Below, piece by piece: positions 35,795-45,717 of a stretch of 64,000 bases of DNA; within the stretch, counting starts at the first letter, position 1, and every line of letters starts with the position of its first letter. This stretch comes from Peptoniphilus faecalis (GTDB lineage Bacteria > Bacillota > Clostridia > Tissierellales > Peptoniphilaceae), in assembly GCF_012976305.1 (NCBI RefSeq), contig NZ_JABDSR010000010.1:28068-92067 (forward strand), in the 5' to 3' direction. Made by a program: the position numbers and the translations under genes. The notes beneath the pieces are model-generated. The model did not search any database, was not told the origin of the DNA, and saw only the letters and a program-made list of their open reading frames with translations.

Positions 35795-36983
35795 TTTCAC
35801 TCACATAAGCCTTAATTCCTTCTTTTAAAATTTTCATGCTTTTTTTAAGAGCATCTGTATTTAATATAAAAGCAAGTCTTATCATTTGCTTTCCTTCTTC
35901 TTTGTTTTTAAAAAATCCCTTTGCTGGTGCAAATACAAGAGTTTCTCCGTCAATATCAAAGTTTTCAATCATCCATATTGCAAATTTTTCTGTATCGTCG
36001 ACAGGAAGTTTTGGCATTACATAAAAAGCTCCCTTTGGTTTTTTTACTTTCACGCCTGGAATGCTAATTAATTCTTCATAAATTACATCGCGTCTTTTTT
36101 GATATTCTTTGTTTACCTCTTCAAAATAACTTTTGTCTATTTCATACAGTTTTGCAGCAGCCATTTGTTCAATAGTTGGTGCAGCAAGTCTACAATTGCA
36201 AAGTTTATTTATTCCATCATTAAAGGCTTTGTTTTTTGATGCAACTGAGCCAATTCTTGCACCACAAGCACCAAATCTCTTTGAAATTGAATCGATTAAA
36301 ATTAAGTTTTCTTCGATTCCTCCCACCTCTCCAAAGGATTTATAATTGTTGCCATCGTAGACAAATTCTCTATACACTTCATCTGCTATAATGAATAAGT
36401 CGTATTTTTTTGCGAGATTGACTATTCTAATAATTTCTCCTTCAGAATAAAGTGCTCCTGTTGGATTAGTTGGGTTTGAAAGTAAAATTGCAACTGTCTT
36501 GTCTGTAATATGCTTTTCAATTTCTTTCTCCTCAGGAAGGGCAAAACCCTTATCTGGATCAGTTTTAAAAACATTTAATTCAACTCCAAGTTGCTCGAAT
36601 ACTGTCATGTAATTTGTATAGAAGGGATCCGTTGTGAGAACTGCATCTCCTTCATCGGCAATAACTTGAAATGTAAATAAAATAGCTTCACTTGCTCCAT
36701 TTGTGATGTAAATATCATCTGCATCAAAATTTATATTTCTTTTTTTATAATAATTTGCAGTTGCCTCTCTTAATTCGCTAATTCCCTGTGCATAAGCGTA
36801 AGGGAGCGGACCCTTTTTAATTTTTTGAAAAGTGTCATAATAAATATCTGGCACGTCAATATCTGGTGCGCCAATATTAAGTTCATAAAGTTTTTTTCCA
36901 TCTTTTTTAGCCCTATCAACATAGGGTGTAAGCTTCCTTATTGCAGAATACTCTACACCTTCAATTCTCTTTGATAATTTCAT
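35787..36983 (-). CDS. Class I/II PLP aminotransferase (AspC-like)
   Basis: About 398 residues from ATG 36983, which has AAGGGAG upstream; earlier ATGs lie before that site. Fold-type I hallmarks: NIGAPDIDVPD near the start, YITNGASEAILFTF near 98, LLSNPTNPTGALY near 165, IIADEVYREF near 200 and DSISKRFGACGARIG near 230 with the PLP Lys. Likely an aspartate or aromatic amino acid transaminase. In the same operon as the DNA-replication genes dnaD and dnaC, a compact gene order that need not imply shared function. Confidence 0.87.
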   Translation of the reverse strand: MKLSKRIEGVEYSAIRKLTPYVDRAKKDGKKLYELNIGAPDIDVPDIYYDTFQKIKKGPLPYAYAQGISELREATANYYKKRNINFDADDIYITNGASEAILFTFQVIADEGDAVLTTDPFYTNYMTVFEQLGVELNVFKTDPDKGFALPEEKEIEKHITDKTVAILLSNPTNPTGALYSEGEIIRIVNLAKKYDLFIIADEVYREFVYDGNNYKSFGEVGGIEENLILIDSISKRFGACGARIGSVASKNKAFNDGINKLCNCRLAAPTIEQMAAAKLYEIDKSYFEEVNKEYQKRRDVIYEELISIPGVKVKKPKGAFYVMPKLPVDDTEKFAIWMIENFDIDGETLVFAPAKGFFKNKEEGKQMIRLAFILNTDALKKSMKILKEGIKAYVSENE

Positions 36984-36994
36984 CTTTTCTCCCT

Positions 36995-37951
36995 TCATTG
37001 CCATCTAAGGTCTGGTCCAAAAAACCTAATTGGCACAAATTTTTGAAAAACTCGTGAAAAAACTCTATCAGTATAGGTTTCCGAAAGTTCTTTAGGCGAT
37101 AAATTTGTAGAAATTAAAGTTTTTTTCCCTCGCAAAAGTCTTGTGTTAATAATGTTAAAAATCTCTGAAGTTGTAAAAGAGTTTACAAGTTCAATCCCAA
37201 GGTCATCTACGATTAAAAGATCGGACTCAAAGTACAAATTGTACTTATCGTCATCTATATTCTTAAACTTTCTATCTTCAATTGTCTTTAGAATTTCATA
37301 GGCAGTCTGATAAATAACTATTATGTCTTTTTTTATGAGTTCAGAGGCTATGCAATTAAGTAAAAAGGTCTTGCCCTGTCCTGTTGGTCCCCATAAAAGT
37401 AAATTCACATCATTTTTTTCATCGAAATTATTTATAAAGCTTTTTGAAATTGCAAGGATGTTTTTCATATTTTCCCTTGGCGACATATTGAATTCTTCAT
37501 AAACTTTTTCAGAAAAAACATTTAAATCAAATTTATCGAAATTTTCTTTGTCAAGCATATAGGAAATTGAGCTCATGTCGTATAATTCAGATACAATTAG
37601 TTTCTTTAAACAGTGGCATTTCTCGTTATCTTCATTGATCCCTGTATCTAGACAATCTTTGCAAGTATATATCTCTTCAAGATAATCTCTAGGATAACCT
37701 TCCTTTTCTAAAAATTCCATCTTTTTAAGTTTTAATGTATAAATTTTTTCCGACTGCTCTATGGATTTATCTTGATTTGGATTTTTTATCTGTTCAATGG
37801 AAGCCCTTAGAGCAATATCTCTAATAAGCCCATCGATTTCCCTTACTTCTGGGATTTTTTTGTAAATTTCTTCCACTCTTTTTTCATGAGTCTCAATGTT
37901 TTTCTTTCTCAAGTTTTCGTAATAATTACTTATCTTTGCCGTGAGTTCCAT
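36995..37951 (-). CDS. DnaC/DnaI-type helicase-loader ATPase
   Basis: About 318 residues. The C-terminal AAA+ domain has Walker A LLLWGPTGQGKTFLLNCIA near residue 170 and Walker B SDLLIVDDLGIELVN near 235, with STNLSPKEL and the RVFSRVF arginine region. The N-terminal half carries a Cys-rich cluster (CKDCLDTGINEDNEKCHC, about 105-122), a probable zinc site. This matches DnaI-like loaders that place the replicative helicase. ATG 37951 has AGGTG six bases upstream; a GTG at 37960 is less likely. Overlaps the dnaD gene by 26 bases. Confidence 0.88.
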   Translation of the reverse strand: MELTAKISNYYENLRKKNIETHEKRVEEIYKKIPEVREIDGLIRDIALRASIEQIKNPNQDKSIEQSEKIYTLKLKKMEFLEKEGYPRDYLEEIYTCKDCLDTGINEDNEKCHCLKKLIVSELYDMSSISYMLDKENFDKFDLNVFSEKVYEEFNMSPRENMKNILAISKSFINNFDEKNDVNLLLWGPTGQGKTFLLNCIASELIKKDIIVIYQTAYEILKTIEDRKFKNIDDDKYNLYFESDLLIVDDLGIELVNSFTTSEIFNIINTRLLRGKKTLISTNLSPKELSETYTDRVFSRVFQKFVPIRFFGPDLRWQ

Positions 37952-38936
37952 AATCAACACCTAATTTTTTAAAACCTTCACGCTGTTTTCGCATTGCAAC
38001 ATCAACTAATTCATCTTCTGAATATTTATCTGTAATTTGCTTAAAATTATGGAAAGCCGTTGGTTTTCTTTTCTTTTTCTTCTGGTCCTTTTCTTCAATT
38101 TCTTCAACTGAATTAATATTAAGTTCCTTCCATTTCCTCAAAATAGCATCGACATAATTTACATTGGGCTTAGAAATTTTTGAAGTCCTGTTGCAAGCAG
38201 CTAGGATCAAGTCCTTGGAAAAATTAAATTCATCAAACCATGAATTAATAATATTAAAATCAACTTGTGAGAATTTTTTGTCCACTCCAATATATCGCAT
38301 GACCTTTTTATATCTATAATATTTTACATCGTGTTCAATATAAGATTTTTCAACATCCTCCATGGTCCTAATATTATCGCGAGACCAATTTCTTACGACT
38401 TGCTCAGCATAGGAAATATTGTAAATTCCCTTAATTTCCGTTGTATAAAAAAATGCCTCTTCGATTAAATCAGCTGGCATATTGTAAGATGTAATCCAAT
38501 TAATAATATCAATTTTTTTCATTGGAGCAATGGGCTCTCTCATCAAAAATTCTACTCTAGTGAGTAAATTCGCATAAGTTGGATTCTCTACGATTTCTGA
38601 ATAACCCTTTTCCTTCTTCTTCTCTTCTTTCAAGTTGTAAACATTGTTGATGTAGAGTTCTTTTAAATTCACAAACTTTATCTTTTCATTTTCTATTTCA
38701 ACTATGCCCATCTTTTGCCAATATTGCCACGCTCTATTGACATCAGATTCCAGTATGCCAAGGTAGTCGGCGAGCTTTTCATTAGTCAAGTCTTCTCTAT
38801 TTTCCTTTGCAAATTTGTAGCCTAGTATATAGACTTTAACAAATTCACCATTGGCTCCAGGCATAAAATCATTTATAAAAATATTTTCTATGGAAGTCTC
38901 TCCAAGGTCGTATTTATTTTTTTCAAGTAAAAACAT
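37926..38936 (-). CDS. DnaD-domain replication initiation protein
   Basis: A 336-residue protein. The N-terminal winged helix (about 20-105, NEKLADYLGILESDVNRAWQYW) is followed by two DnaB_2/DnaD C-terminal helical domains near 130-195 and 215-290 (NIINSWFDEFNFSKDLILAA and NYVDAILRKW, the usual YxxxIL-W tail). It remodels DNA and helps to load helicase at origin or restart forks, together with the DnaI-type partner encoded immediately downstream. It starts the operon with the RBS GGTGAT. Confidence 0.88.
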   Translation of the reverse strand: MFLLEKNKYDLGETSIENIFINDFMPGANGEFVKVYILGYKFAKENREDLTNEKLADYLGILESDVNRAWQYWQKMGIVEIENEKIKFVNLKELYINNVYNLKEEKKKEKGYSEIVENPTYANLLTRVEFLMREPIAPMKKIDIINWITSYNMPADLIEEAFFYTTEIKGIYNISYAEQVVRNWSRDNIRTMEDVEKSYIEHDVKYYRYKKVMRYIGVDKKFSQVDFNIINSWFDEFNFSKDLILAACNRTSKISKPNVNYVDAILRKWKELNINSVEEIEEKDQKKKKRKPTAFHNFKQITDKYSEDELVDVAMRKQREGFKKLGVDYGTHGKDK

Positions 38937-38939
38937 ATA

Positions 38940-39512
38940 TCACCAATCCCTTTCAAGGTCTAGTTCCATTTTTACGGAGTAATAAAAAGTTTTATTAAAA
39001 ATAATTTTAAAAGATTCACTATTATTTTTAAAATCCAAATTATTTTCGTCATATTCTCCATTGGTAAAGCGCATAAGAAACTTATACTTTTTTGTAAACC
39101 CAAGGCTTTTGTAAACTTTTCTTGCTCTTTTATTGTAATCTGCTACAAGTAAAATTATCTTTTTAAAATTTCTATTTTTTAGATAATCTAAAAAAATTTT
39201 TAGGATTTTTTTGCCAATGCCCTTATTTATATAATTTGGATCAAGCACTATTCCAAGTTCTCCTCTTTTTAAAAAAATATTGATGTTTTTTAAGGATAGG
39301 TAGCCAATTATTTTCTCTTCTAAAAGAATTACATAATACTCTGAAAAGGGTCGCTTGGTCTTCCAATTGTACCAATCTATAATATTTTCTTCTCCCTCTT
39401 CAATAAAATTGTATTCTAAAAATAAAATTGAATTATGTTTACCCCAGTTTCTAAAAGTAAAAACATCCTCTACTTCCATTTTTCTAAAACTAAGAGCTGA
39501 AAAATTTTCCAT
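38940..39512 (-). CDS. GNAT-family N-acetyltransferase
   Basis: A 190-residue acetyltransferase fold. Motif A GELGIVLDPNYINKGIGKKIL (acetyl-CoA pyrophosphate loop, with the usual Q/RxxGxG/A varied to NKGIGK) is near residue 80, and KARKVYKSLGF near 125 is motif B. The acceptor could be a small molecule or a protein terminus, not determinable. RBS CGGAGGAG. The gene lies three bases upstream of the DnaD gene in the same orientation. Confidence 0.82.
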   Translation of the reverse strand: MENFSALSFRKMEVEDVFTFRNWGKHNSILFLEYNFIEEGEENIIDWYNWKTKRPFSEYYVILLEEKIIGYLSLKNINIFLKRGELGIVLDPNYINKGIGKKILKIFLDYLKNRNFKKIILLVADYNKRARKVYKSLGFTKKYKFLMRFTNGEYDENNLDFKNNSESFKIIFNKTFYYSVKMELDLERDW

Positions 39513-39697
39513 AAACTCCTCCGTATAAATTATTATATACTATTTTATAATCTCTATAAAGATTTATCATTTATTAAATAATATTTTTGGAGTTTATATA
39601 ATTCTACGAAGTTTAAATATATATAATTTTTTTTAATTTATGTTAAAATAAAGTAGGATAGTAAAAAATTATACAATTCGTAACGAGGAGAGTCTTT

Positions 39698-40183
39698 ATG
39701 CGGAAAAATGAAAATTTAGATGAAATAGATATCGAAATTTTAGAGCTTTTGAGAAAAAATGGAAGAATGAGTCATGAAGATATTTCAAAGCAGTTAAATC
39801 TTACAAGACCTGCTATCCATAGAAGAATATACAAAATGGAAGATGCTGGGTTTATCAAGGGCTATAAAGTCTTAGTTGATTGGCAAAAAATCGGCTACAA
39901 TATAGATACTTATGTCCTTGTAAAAGTTAATACAAATAATTTTGAAAATCTAATTTCTAAAATCATGGAAATAAAGGATGAAAAATTTAAAATTTTTGAA
40001 TGTTTTAGAGTTACAGGTGAACACTGCATTATGTTGAGAATAAAAACTGTAAACACTTCAGACCTTACAAGGTTTTATGATATTATTTTAAAAATAGAAG
40101 GAGTAATCGACACAAAAACTCTGTTAATTCTATATTCAGAAAAGGGAAATGACGAAATTTTCACAAAAATTGATAAAAAATAA
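39698..40183 (+). CDS. Lrp/AsnC-family transcriptional regulator
   Basis: A 161-residue regulator. N-terminal helix-turn-helix (IDIEILELLRKNGRMSHEDI and LTRPAIHRRIYKM, about residues 9-52) is joined to a RAM/AsnC effector domain (about 70-155) with GEHCIMLRIK near 110. It senses amino acids in characterised relatives. RBS GAGGAGAG. It ends only 11 bases before walR, so it is probably co-transcribed with the essential WalRK system. That location is unusual and could couple amino acid status to cell-wall signalling. Confidence 0.87.
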   Translation: MRKNENLDEIDIEILELLRKNGRMSHEDISKQLNLTRPAIHRRIYKMEDAGFIKGYKVLVDWQKIGYNIDTYVLVKVNTNNFENLISKIMEIKDEKFKIFECFRVTGEHCIMLRIKTVNTSDLTRFYDIILKIEGVIDTKTLLILYSEKGNDEIFTKIDKK

Positions 40184-40194
40184 AGGATGGTTTT

Positions 40195-40899
40195 ATGGAA
40201 GAGAAGATACTCGTAGTAGACGACGAATCTGCAATTTCTGAAATTATAAAATTTAATTTTGAAAAAGAGGGATATGTAATTGACACTGCCGACAACGGCA
40301 AAAGTGCAATTGAACTTGCAGGCGAAAACAATTATGGTTTAATTCTACTAGACATTATGATGCCAAAGTTAAATGGTTTTGAAGCCCTTAGAGAAATAAG
40401 AAAATTTTCTGATGTACCTGTTATTATGCTAACAGCTAGAGAAGACGAAGTTGATAAAGTCCTTGGACTTGAGCTTGGTGCAGATGATTATGTGGTCAAA
40501 CCCTTTTCTATGAGAGAGCTCCTTGCAAGAGTAAAGGCAGTCCTAAGACGCTTTGATTCACAGGAAAAAAAGGAAGAAGATACAAAAGTCTTAAAGGTTA
40601 TGGATCTTGAAATCGACTTAAATAAATATCAAGTTAAGAGAAAGGGCGAAAACATCAAACTCACTCTCCGTGAGTTTGAACTTTTAAAATATTTAGCTTC
40701 ACACCCTGGTATAGTTTTTTCAAGAGAAGAACTCCTTGAAGAAGTTTGGGAATATGAATATTATGGCGATATAAGAACAGTTGATGTAACTGTAAGAAGA
40801 CTCCGTGAAAAAATTGAGGATGAAAACAAAGATTTTAAATACATCAAAACTAAAAGAGGAGTTGGATATTTATTTTCATCAGATAGTGGAGAATCCTAA
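40195..40899 (+). CDS. walR: WalR/YycF cell-wall response regulator
   Basis: A 234-residue OmpR/PhoB-class regulator. The receiver domain shows VDDES near residue 8, LDIMMP with the phospho-acceptor Asp near 53, TARED and VVKPFSM. The C-terminal winged helix has RTVDVTVRRLREKIED and TKRGVGYLF. The operon walR-walK-yycH-yycI-walJ identifies it as WalR, which controls peptidoglycan hydrolases and cell-wall turnover. Its stop codon overlaps the walK start by one base. Confidence 0.95.
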   Translation: MEEKILVVDDESAISEIIKFNFEKEGYVIDTADNGKSAIELAGENNYGLILLDIMMPKLNGFEALREIRKFSDVPVIMLTAREDEVDKVLGLELGADDYVVKPFSMRELLARVKAVLRRFDSQEKKEEDTKVLKVMDLEIDLNKYQVKRKGENIKLTLREFELLKYLASHPGIVFSREELLEEVWEYEYYGDIRTVDVTVRRLREKIEDENKDFKYIKTKRGVGYLFSSDSGES

Positions 40900-42698
40900 T
40901 GAGCCATTCTATTAAATCGAGATTTATTTTAATTTACGTAGTACTTGTTTTAATCTCCATGTTCATCGCCTCTACATTTATAATAGATAGACTTGAAAAT
41001 GTGCAGATAGAAACTGCAACTACTTCCATGGTAAAAACCATGGACACACTTGCAACAACAACTTCAGCTTTTTTTAAAGATAATAATTATGAAACACTAC
41101 CCCAGCTTGATGCGACTCTAAAAGACTGGGGTATTTCCAGTGAGGAATCCGCTTACATCATTTCCCCAGAAAAAGCTCCAAGGATACTTGCAAGCACAAA
41201 AAATATTTCATCAGAAAATTTTAGGGATGCCTATACCCTTAAACTCATTGAGCCAAAACTTGTAATGGATGCATTAAGAGGCAAAACTCGTGAAAAAATA
41301 GTTGAATATAAAAACGAAGGCAGCATTGAAAAACATATTGCAAGACCAATTTTATCTGGCGACGGAAAAATTCTTGCAATTATTTATATGACTAGAAATT
41401 TAAATTCTATTTATTCTGTAATAGAGGACTCAAAAGTAATAATTACTTATGCAACTATTATTTCTCTTGTTACTACATCAATTTTGGGATATTTTATAGC
41501 AAATTCCATTACAAACCCAATTCGTGCCCTTACAAAAAAGGCAAGTGCCATGGCAAAGGGTAATTTTAACCAAAGCGTTGAAGTAAAAAGCGACGATGAA
41601 ATTGGTGAATTAGGTTTGATGTTTAACTTTTTAACAAAGGAACTTCGCGAGACTATAGAAAAAATGGACCTTGAAAAGTCAAAGCTAAACACAATTTTTA
41701 ATTACATGGCTGAAGGTGTAATTGCCATTGACAGAAATAATAAATTAATCCACGCAAACTCCATTGCCAAGAAAATTTTAAATATTTCTGAGAAGGACTT
41801 CAACCGTGAAATAAATTTAAAAAGTATAAATCTTTACAATATCGACTACAAAAACGAAGATACTTTAAAGGGAGAAGAGCTTACAAAAATTTCCGACACT
41901 TTCTACAAAATTAAGTATGCCCCTTATAAATCCGATGCCTTTATAAATTCTGGACTAATAATTGTGCTTCAAGATGTAAATAAGGAACACTTGCTCGATA
42001 TTATGCGCAAGGAATTTGTGGCAAATGTAAGTCATGAACTAAAAACTCCCATTACTACAATTAAATCTTACACAGAAACTCTTTTAGATAGCGACCTAGA
42101 CACTGATTCTGAAAGGAAGTTTTTAAAAGTAATCGACAGAGAAAATTCGAGGATGTCTAGGATTGTTACAGATCTCTTGTCTCTATCAAATATAGATTAC
42201 AACAAGGACAATTTTAATTTTGTAAAATTTGATACCTATGAATTTATTGACGAGGCTATTGAATCTCAATCATTACTTATCATGCAAAAAAATCACAAAA
42301 TCGAATTTGACATTGCAATGGATATAAAGGACATTTACGCTGACAGAAATGGTGCTGACCAAATTCTTACAAATATTATTTCCAACGCCTGCAAGTACAC
42401 CCCAGACTTTGGAAAAATTTCAATATTTGCAAAAAATGTTGGAGATTTTGTTGAAATAAAAGTTTCCGACAATGGTATTGGTATACCAAGAGAAGATCTT
42501 CCACGAATTACCGAGAGATTTTACCGCGTGGAAAAGGGTAGAAGTAGAGAAATGGGCGGCACAGGACTTGGCCTTTCTATTGCCAACGAAATGATAAAAT
42601 CCCTTGGTGGAAATTTAAAGGTAGATTCAGTTTTAGGAGAAGGCACAACAATTACTCTACTCTTTAAAACAGGTGATAAAGATGAAAAAATTTCGTAG
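40899..42698 (+). CDS. walK: WalK/YycG sensor histidine kinase
   Basis: A 599-residue membrane kinase. Two membrane spans (about 8-30 and 180-203) flank an extracellular domain, followed by HAMP (SITNPIRALTKKA, about 205-255), PAS (LNTIFNYMAEGVIAID onward, about 262-370), HisKA with FVANVSHELKTPIT containing the phospho-His near 383, and HATPase with NAC, DNGIGIPRED and GGTGLGLSIA. This matches WalK architecture. It phosphorylates WalR and is normally restrained by YycH and YycI, encoded next. Confidence 0.95.
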   Translation: MSHSIKSRFILIYVVLVLISMFIASTFIIDRLENVQIETATTSMVKTMDTLATTTSAFFKDNNYETLPQLDATLKDWGISSEESAYIISPEKAPRILASTKNISSENFRDAYTLKLIEPKLVMDALRGKTREKIVEYKNEGSIEKHIARPILSGDGKILAIIYMTRNLNSIYSVIEDSKVIITYATIISLVTTSILGYFIANSITNPIRALTKKASAMAKGNFNQSVEVKSDDEIGELGLMFNFLTKELRETIEKMDLEKSKLNTIFNYMAEGVIAIDRNNKLIHANSIAKKILNISEKDFNREINLKSINLYNIDYKNEDTLKGEELTKISDTFYKIKYAPYKSDAFINSGLIIVLQDVNKEHLLDIMRKEFVANVSHELKTPITTIKSYTETLLDSDLDTDSERKFLKVIDRENSRMSRIVTDLLSLSNIDYNKDNFNFVKFDTYEFIDEAIESQSLLIMQKNHKIEFDIAMDIKDIYADRNGADQILTNIISNACKYTPDFGKISIFAKNVGDFVEIKVSDNGIGIPREDLPRITERFYRVEKGRSREMGGTGLGLSIANEMIKSLGGNLKVDSVLGEGTTITLLFKTGDKDEKIS

Positions 42699-44019
42699 AT
42701 ATTTATCTACTTTGTCAATAATATTTTTAATACTCCTATTAGTTTTCCAATCAAAAAATCTTTGGCTCTCCTTTGACACAAAAGACAAAAATACAAAAAC
42801 AGTTGAAGATGTAAATGAATTTTTAAAGGAAATTTTAACTCCTCAAAGAATTGTCGCAAATTTAGGCGATAGAGAGCATTATATGACTACAGATCTTTCT
42901 GAATATTGGAAAAAAACTGCCCAAGATATTTCTGAAAAACTACAAAAAGCAACTTCTGATAATTTAAAATTAATTGACACTGAAGAATATTTGAATCTAC
43001 AAAAGAAAAAATCCATTGTATTTAAATTTAGTTCGCCATTATCAGGATCAGTTTTTGTAAATTTAATTGGCGACAATAGAAATAGCAACGATATAAATCT
43101 TAGTGTAGACTCCATATATATATCTGATCTTGGAGAAATCTACATATCTGGGATCAAAAATTTTTATAAACTAATGGACATTAAAGTTGATTTTCCCATT
43201 GACGATATAATAGATGAAGTAAAGGAGAAGGGGATTCGCTCCATAAATTTTTATGAAGCCTATGGGATTAAAAAGGATATTTACATTCCTGACGAAGACT
43301 ATATTTCTCTTCAAAAAGTTTCTTATATATCTGGACTTTATAATCTTGAAGAAGATAAAAAGTCTACTCTTGCCGAAAGATTTTTAAACGTTCCCATCGA
43401 TTACATTAGAGAAATCACCGTAGATGGTAAAAATACTTATATCTATGAAAATGAGTACCTATCACTTTCCTACGATGGTATGATAGAATATTCTCTAGAA
43501 TCACTTTTTGATGTAAAAGCGAGAGATTTAAATAAATCCCTCAATAGAGCAGTGGAATTTATTGCACAAAAAACTGGAATTAGCAGTGGAATTTATCTTG
43601 AAAAAATTGAACCCTGCAATTACAACGAAAATCTTGGCTATAGGTTTTATTTTAACCTAAAAGATGGACAAATTCCCCTTGTACTTCCTTCAAAGGAACA
43701 TAGTTTTATCGAAATTGATGTGTATTCTGAATTTGTAAAAAATTATAGGGAATATTACATTAGGAAAGACGACAACCCAATTTACAAAAAAGAAAAAATT
43801 TATCTTAAAAAAATTCACAAAATTATAAATAAAAATAAAGATTTATTTAAAAATAATTCAACCATGGATATTTTAAATTCAATAGAAAATTTAAATTTAG
43901 TCTATCTAATCTTTAGCGATGTCAAGGCAGCTGAACCAACGCTTGCCTACGAAATTCTCTACATGGGTAATATTTATTATTTTGACACAGAAACTGGAAA
44001 CTTAATGATGGTAAGGTAG
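42682..44019 (+). CDS. yycH: YycH regulatory protein
   Basis: About 445 residues from ATG 42682 (AGGTGA five bases upstream; a GTG three codons earlier is less likely). One N-terminal membrane helix (LSTLSIIFLILLLVFQS) anchors a large extracytoplasmic domain, as in YycH. The gene overlaps the walK end by 17 bases. YycH with YycI binds the membrane region of WalK and modulates its activity. Sequence divergence in this family is high, so assignment rests mainly on topology, length and gene order. Confidence 0.85.
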   Translation: MKKFRRYLSTLSIIFLILLLVFQSKNLWLSFDTKDKNTKTVEDVNEFLKEILTPQRIVANLGDREHYMTTDLSEYWKKTAQDISEKLQKATSDNLKLIDTEEYLNLQKKKSIVFKFSSPLSGSVFVNLIGDNRNSNDINLSVDSIYISDLGEIYISGIKNFYKLMDIKVDFPIDDIIDEVKEKGIRSINFYEAYGIKKDIYIPDEDYISLQKVSYISGLYNLEEDKKSTLAERFLNVPIDYIREITVDGKNTYIYENEYLSLSYDGMIEYSLESLFDVKARDLNKSLNRAVEFIAQKTGISSGIYLEKIEPCNYNENLGYRFYFNLKDGQIPLVLPSKEHSFIEIDVYSEFVKNYREYYIRKDDNPIYKKEKIYLKKIHKIINKNKDLFKNNSTMDILNSIENLNLVYLIFSDVKAAEPTLAYEILYMGNIYYFDTETGNLMMVR

Positions 44020-44023
44020 TATT

Positions 44024-44872
44024 ATGGATTGGAAAAAAATTAAAAAAATTTTAATAATAGCATTATTAGTTGCCAATGCAATTTTATTTTTCTACACAAA
44101 TTACACTAACTTCAGACTCAGAAATGAATCTACGACAAGGGATTTTGTAAATAAAGTAACAGAACTCTTATCTGAAAAAAATATTAAATTAGACACAAAA
44201 ATTCCAAGAAAAATTAAAAAACTTCCCTCTGTTTTAGTTTCCTTTGAAACTTCAACAGAAGAAGATATAAACGACAGATACTTTAAGGGAAAGGGTCAAA
44301 TTGAAAGACCTAGCACTGACCTTGCAGAGATTTCTTGCGGCAGCGAATATATAAACCTTGTTAATGGAAGGCGAGCCTTTTACGAAAATAGAATTAAGGA
44401 AAATAAATATAAAATTGACAGTTTAGAAGAAGCACAAAACATTGCCCAAAAGTTTTTATTAGATAAGAAATACGACACAAGGGATATTTATCTAAGTTAT
44501 TACAAAATTGATGGCGATAAATACATTTTAAACTACACAAAAATTTTCGATAGCACACCAGTAGAAAGTTCTTACACAAATTTTGTCATTGACTCAAGAG
44601 GCGTAATGTCAATGGATAGGCTTTGGCTAAATGTCATGGAGAAGTCCGACCAAAAAATATACCTAGTACCTGCGTCACGTGCACTCTTGACACTATTAGA
44701 CAAAACAGATTACTATAACAAGACCATTGAAAAAATCATGCCCTGTTTTTATTTTAATCCCGAAGACCAGGGTTATATCGAAGACATAACTCGTGCAGTA
44801 AATGGTCGTGCAATTCCAGCTTGGAAGGTAAAATTTACTGACGGAGAATACACAGTCCTATCCAATTACTAG
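44024..44872 (+). CDS. yycI: YycI regulatory protein
   Basis: A 282-residue protein with a single N-terminal membrane helix (ILIIALLVANAILFFY) and an extracytoplasmic domain. It starts four bases after yycH. Length, topology and order fit YycI, the second negative modulator of WalK. The hydrophilic domain has repeated beta-rich segments as in YycH; no catalytic motif is expected. Confidence 0.83.
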   Translation: MDWKKIKKILIIALLVANAILFFYTNYTNFRLRNESTTRDFVNKVTELLSEKNIKLDTKIPRKIKKLPSVLVSFETSTEEDINDRYFKGKGQIERPSTDLAEISCGSEYINLVNGRRAFYENRIKENKYKIDSLEEAQNIAQKFLLDKKYDTRDIYLSYYKIDGDKYILNYTKIFDSTPVESSYTNFVIDSRGVMSMDRLWLNVMEKSDQKIYLVPASRALLTLLDKTDYYNKTIEKIMPCFYFNPEDQGYIEDITRAVNGRAIPAWKVKFTDGEYTVLSNY

Positions 44873-44919
44873 CTTAACAAAAAATTGGCACTGTGTTAGA
44901 ATAGGCTTGGAGGTTTTTT

Positions 44920-45705
44920 ATGAAATTTTGCTCATTGGCAAGTGGCTCTAGTGGCAACTGCCAATATATCGAATATAAAGATACAAAAATCATTATAGAC
45001 GCTGGACTTTCAGGCAAAAAAATCGAGGACAACTTGGAAAAAATTGGAGTAAAGGCAAATGAGATCGATGCAATTTTAGTAACTCACGAGCATATTGACC
45101 ATATAAAATCTGTGGGAGTTTTATCGAGAAGACATAATATAAAAGTTTTTTCTAATATGATGACCCTTGAAGGTATGCTTCCTGTTGTGAAAAAGCTTGA
45201 CCCAAAAAACACTTTTATCTTTGAAAATGGGAAGAGCTTTACCTTTAAAGATTTAGAAATTATGCCCATTTCTACTTTTCACGACTGTGCAAGTGGTTGT
45301 GGCTTTGTAGTAACTGGCGACAAAAAAATTTCACTTCTCACAGACACAGGATGGGTAAACGCAGATGCAATGGAAAAAATGGACGATTCAGAACTTTTTT
45401 ATCTCGAATCAAATCACGATGTCGACATGCTAATAAATGGAAGTTATCCTTATCCCACAAAGCAAAGAATTTTATCTACAAAGGGACATCTTTCTAATGA
45501 AAATGCAGCAGAAGTCCTATCAATGCTGTTAAAGAAGAAAAAGGAAAAAATTTTGTTGGGACATCTTTCATCAGACAACAATTTACCAGAAGTAGCACTA
45601 AAGACTGTCAAAGATTTGCTCTCAGTGGAACATAAAGAAGATAATATAGACTACACAATAGATGTTGCCCCAAGATTTTTGCCATCGAAAGTGTTTGAAC
45701 TTTAA
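44920..45705 (+). CDS. walJ: WalJ/YycJ metallo-beta-lactamase-fold nuclease
   Basis: A 261-residue MBL-fold protein. ASGSSGNCQYIEY near the N-terminus, THEHIDHI (metal site) near 58, LLTDTGW near 140 and LGHLS near 207 are the metal-binding blocks of YycJ. Homologues act as 5'-to-3' double-stranded DNA exonucleases or mismatch-linked nucleases. It is the fifth gene of the wal operon with RBS TTGGAGG, and directly precedes surE. Confidence 0.92.
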   Translation: MKFCSLASGSSGNCQYIEYKDTKIIIDAGLSGKKIEDNLEKIGVKANEIDAILVTHEHIDHIKSVGVLSRRHNIKVFSNMMTLEGMLPVVKKLDPKNTFIFENGKSFTFKDLEIMPISTFHDCASGCGFVVTGDKKISLLTDTGWVNADAMEKMDDSELFYLESNHDVDMLINGSYPYPTKQRILSTKGHLSNENAAEVLSMLLKKKKEKILLGHLSSDNNLPEVALKTVKDLLSVEHKEDNIDYTIDVAPRFLPSKVFEL

Positions 45706-45717
45706 AGGGAGGAAAAT

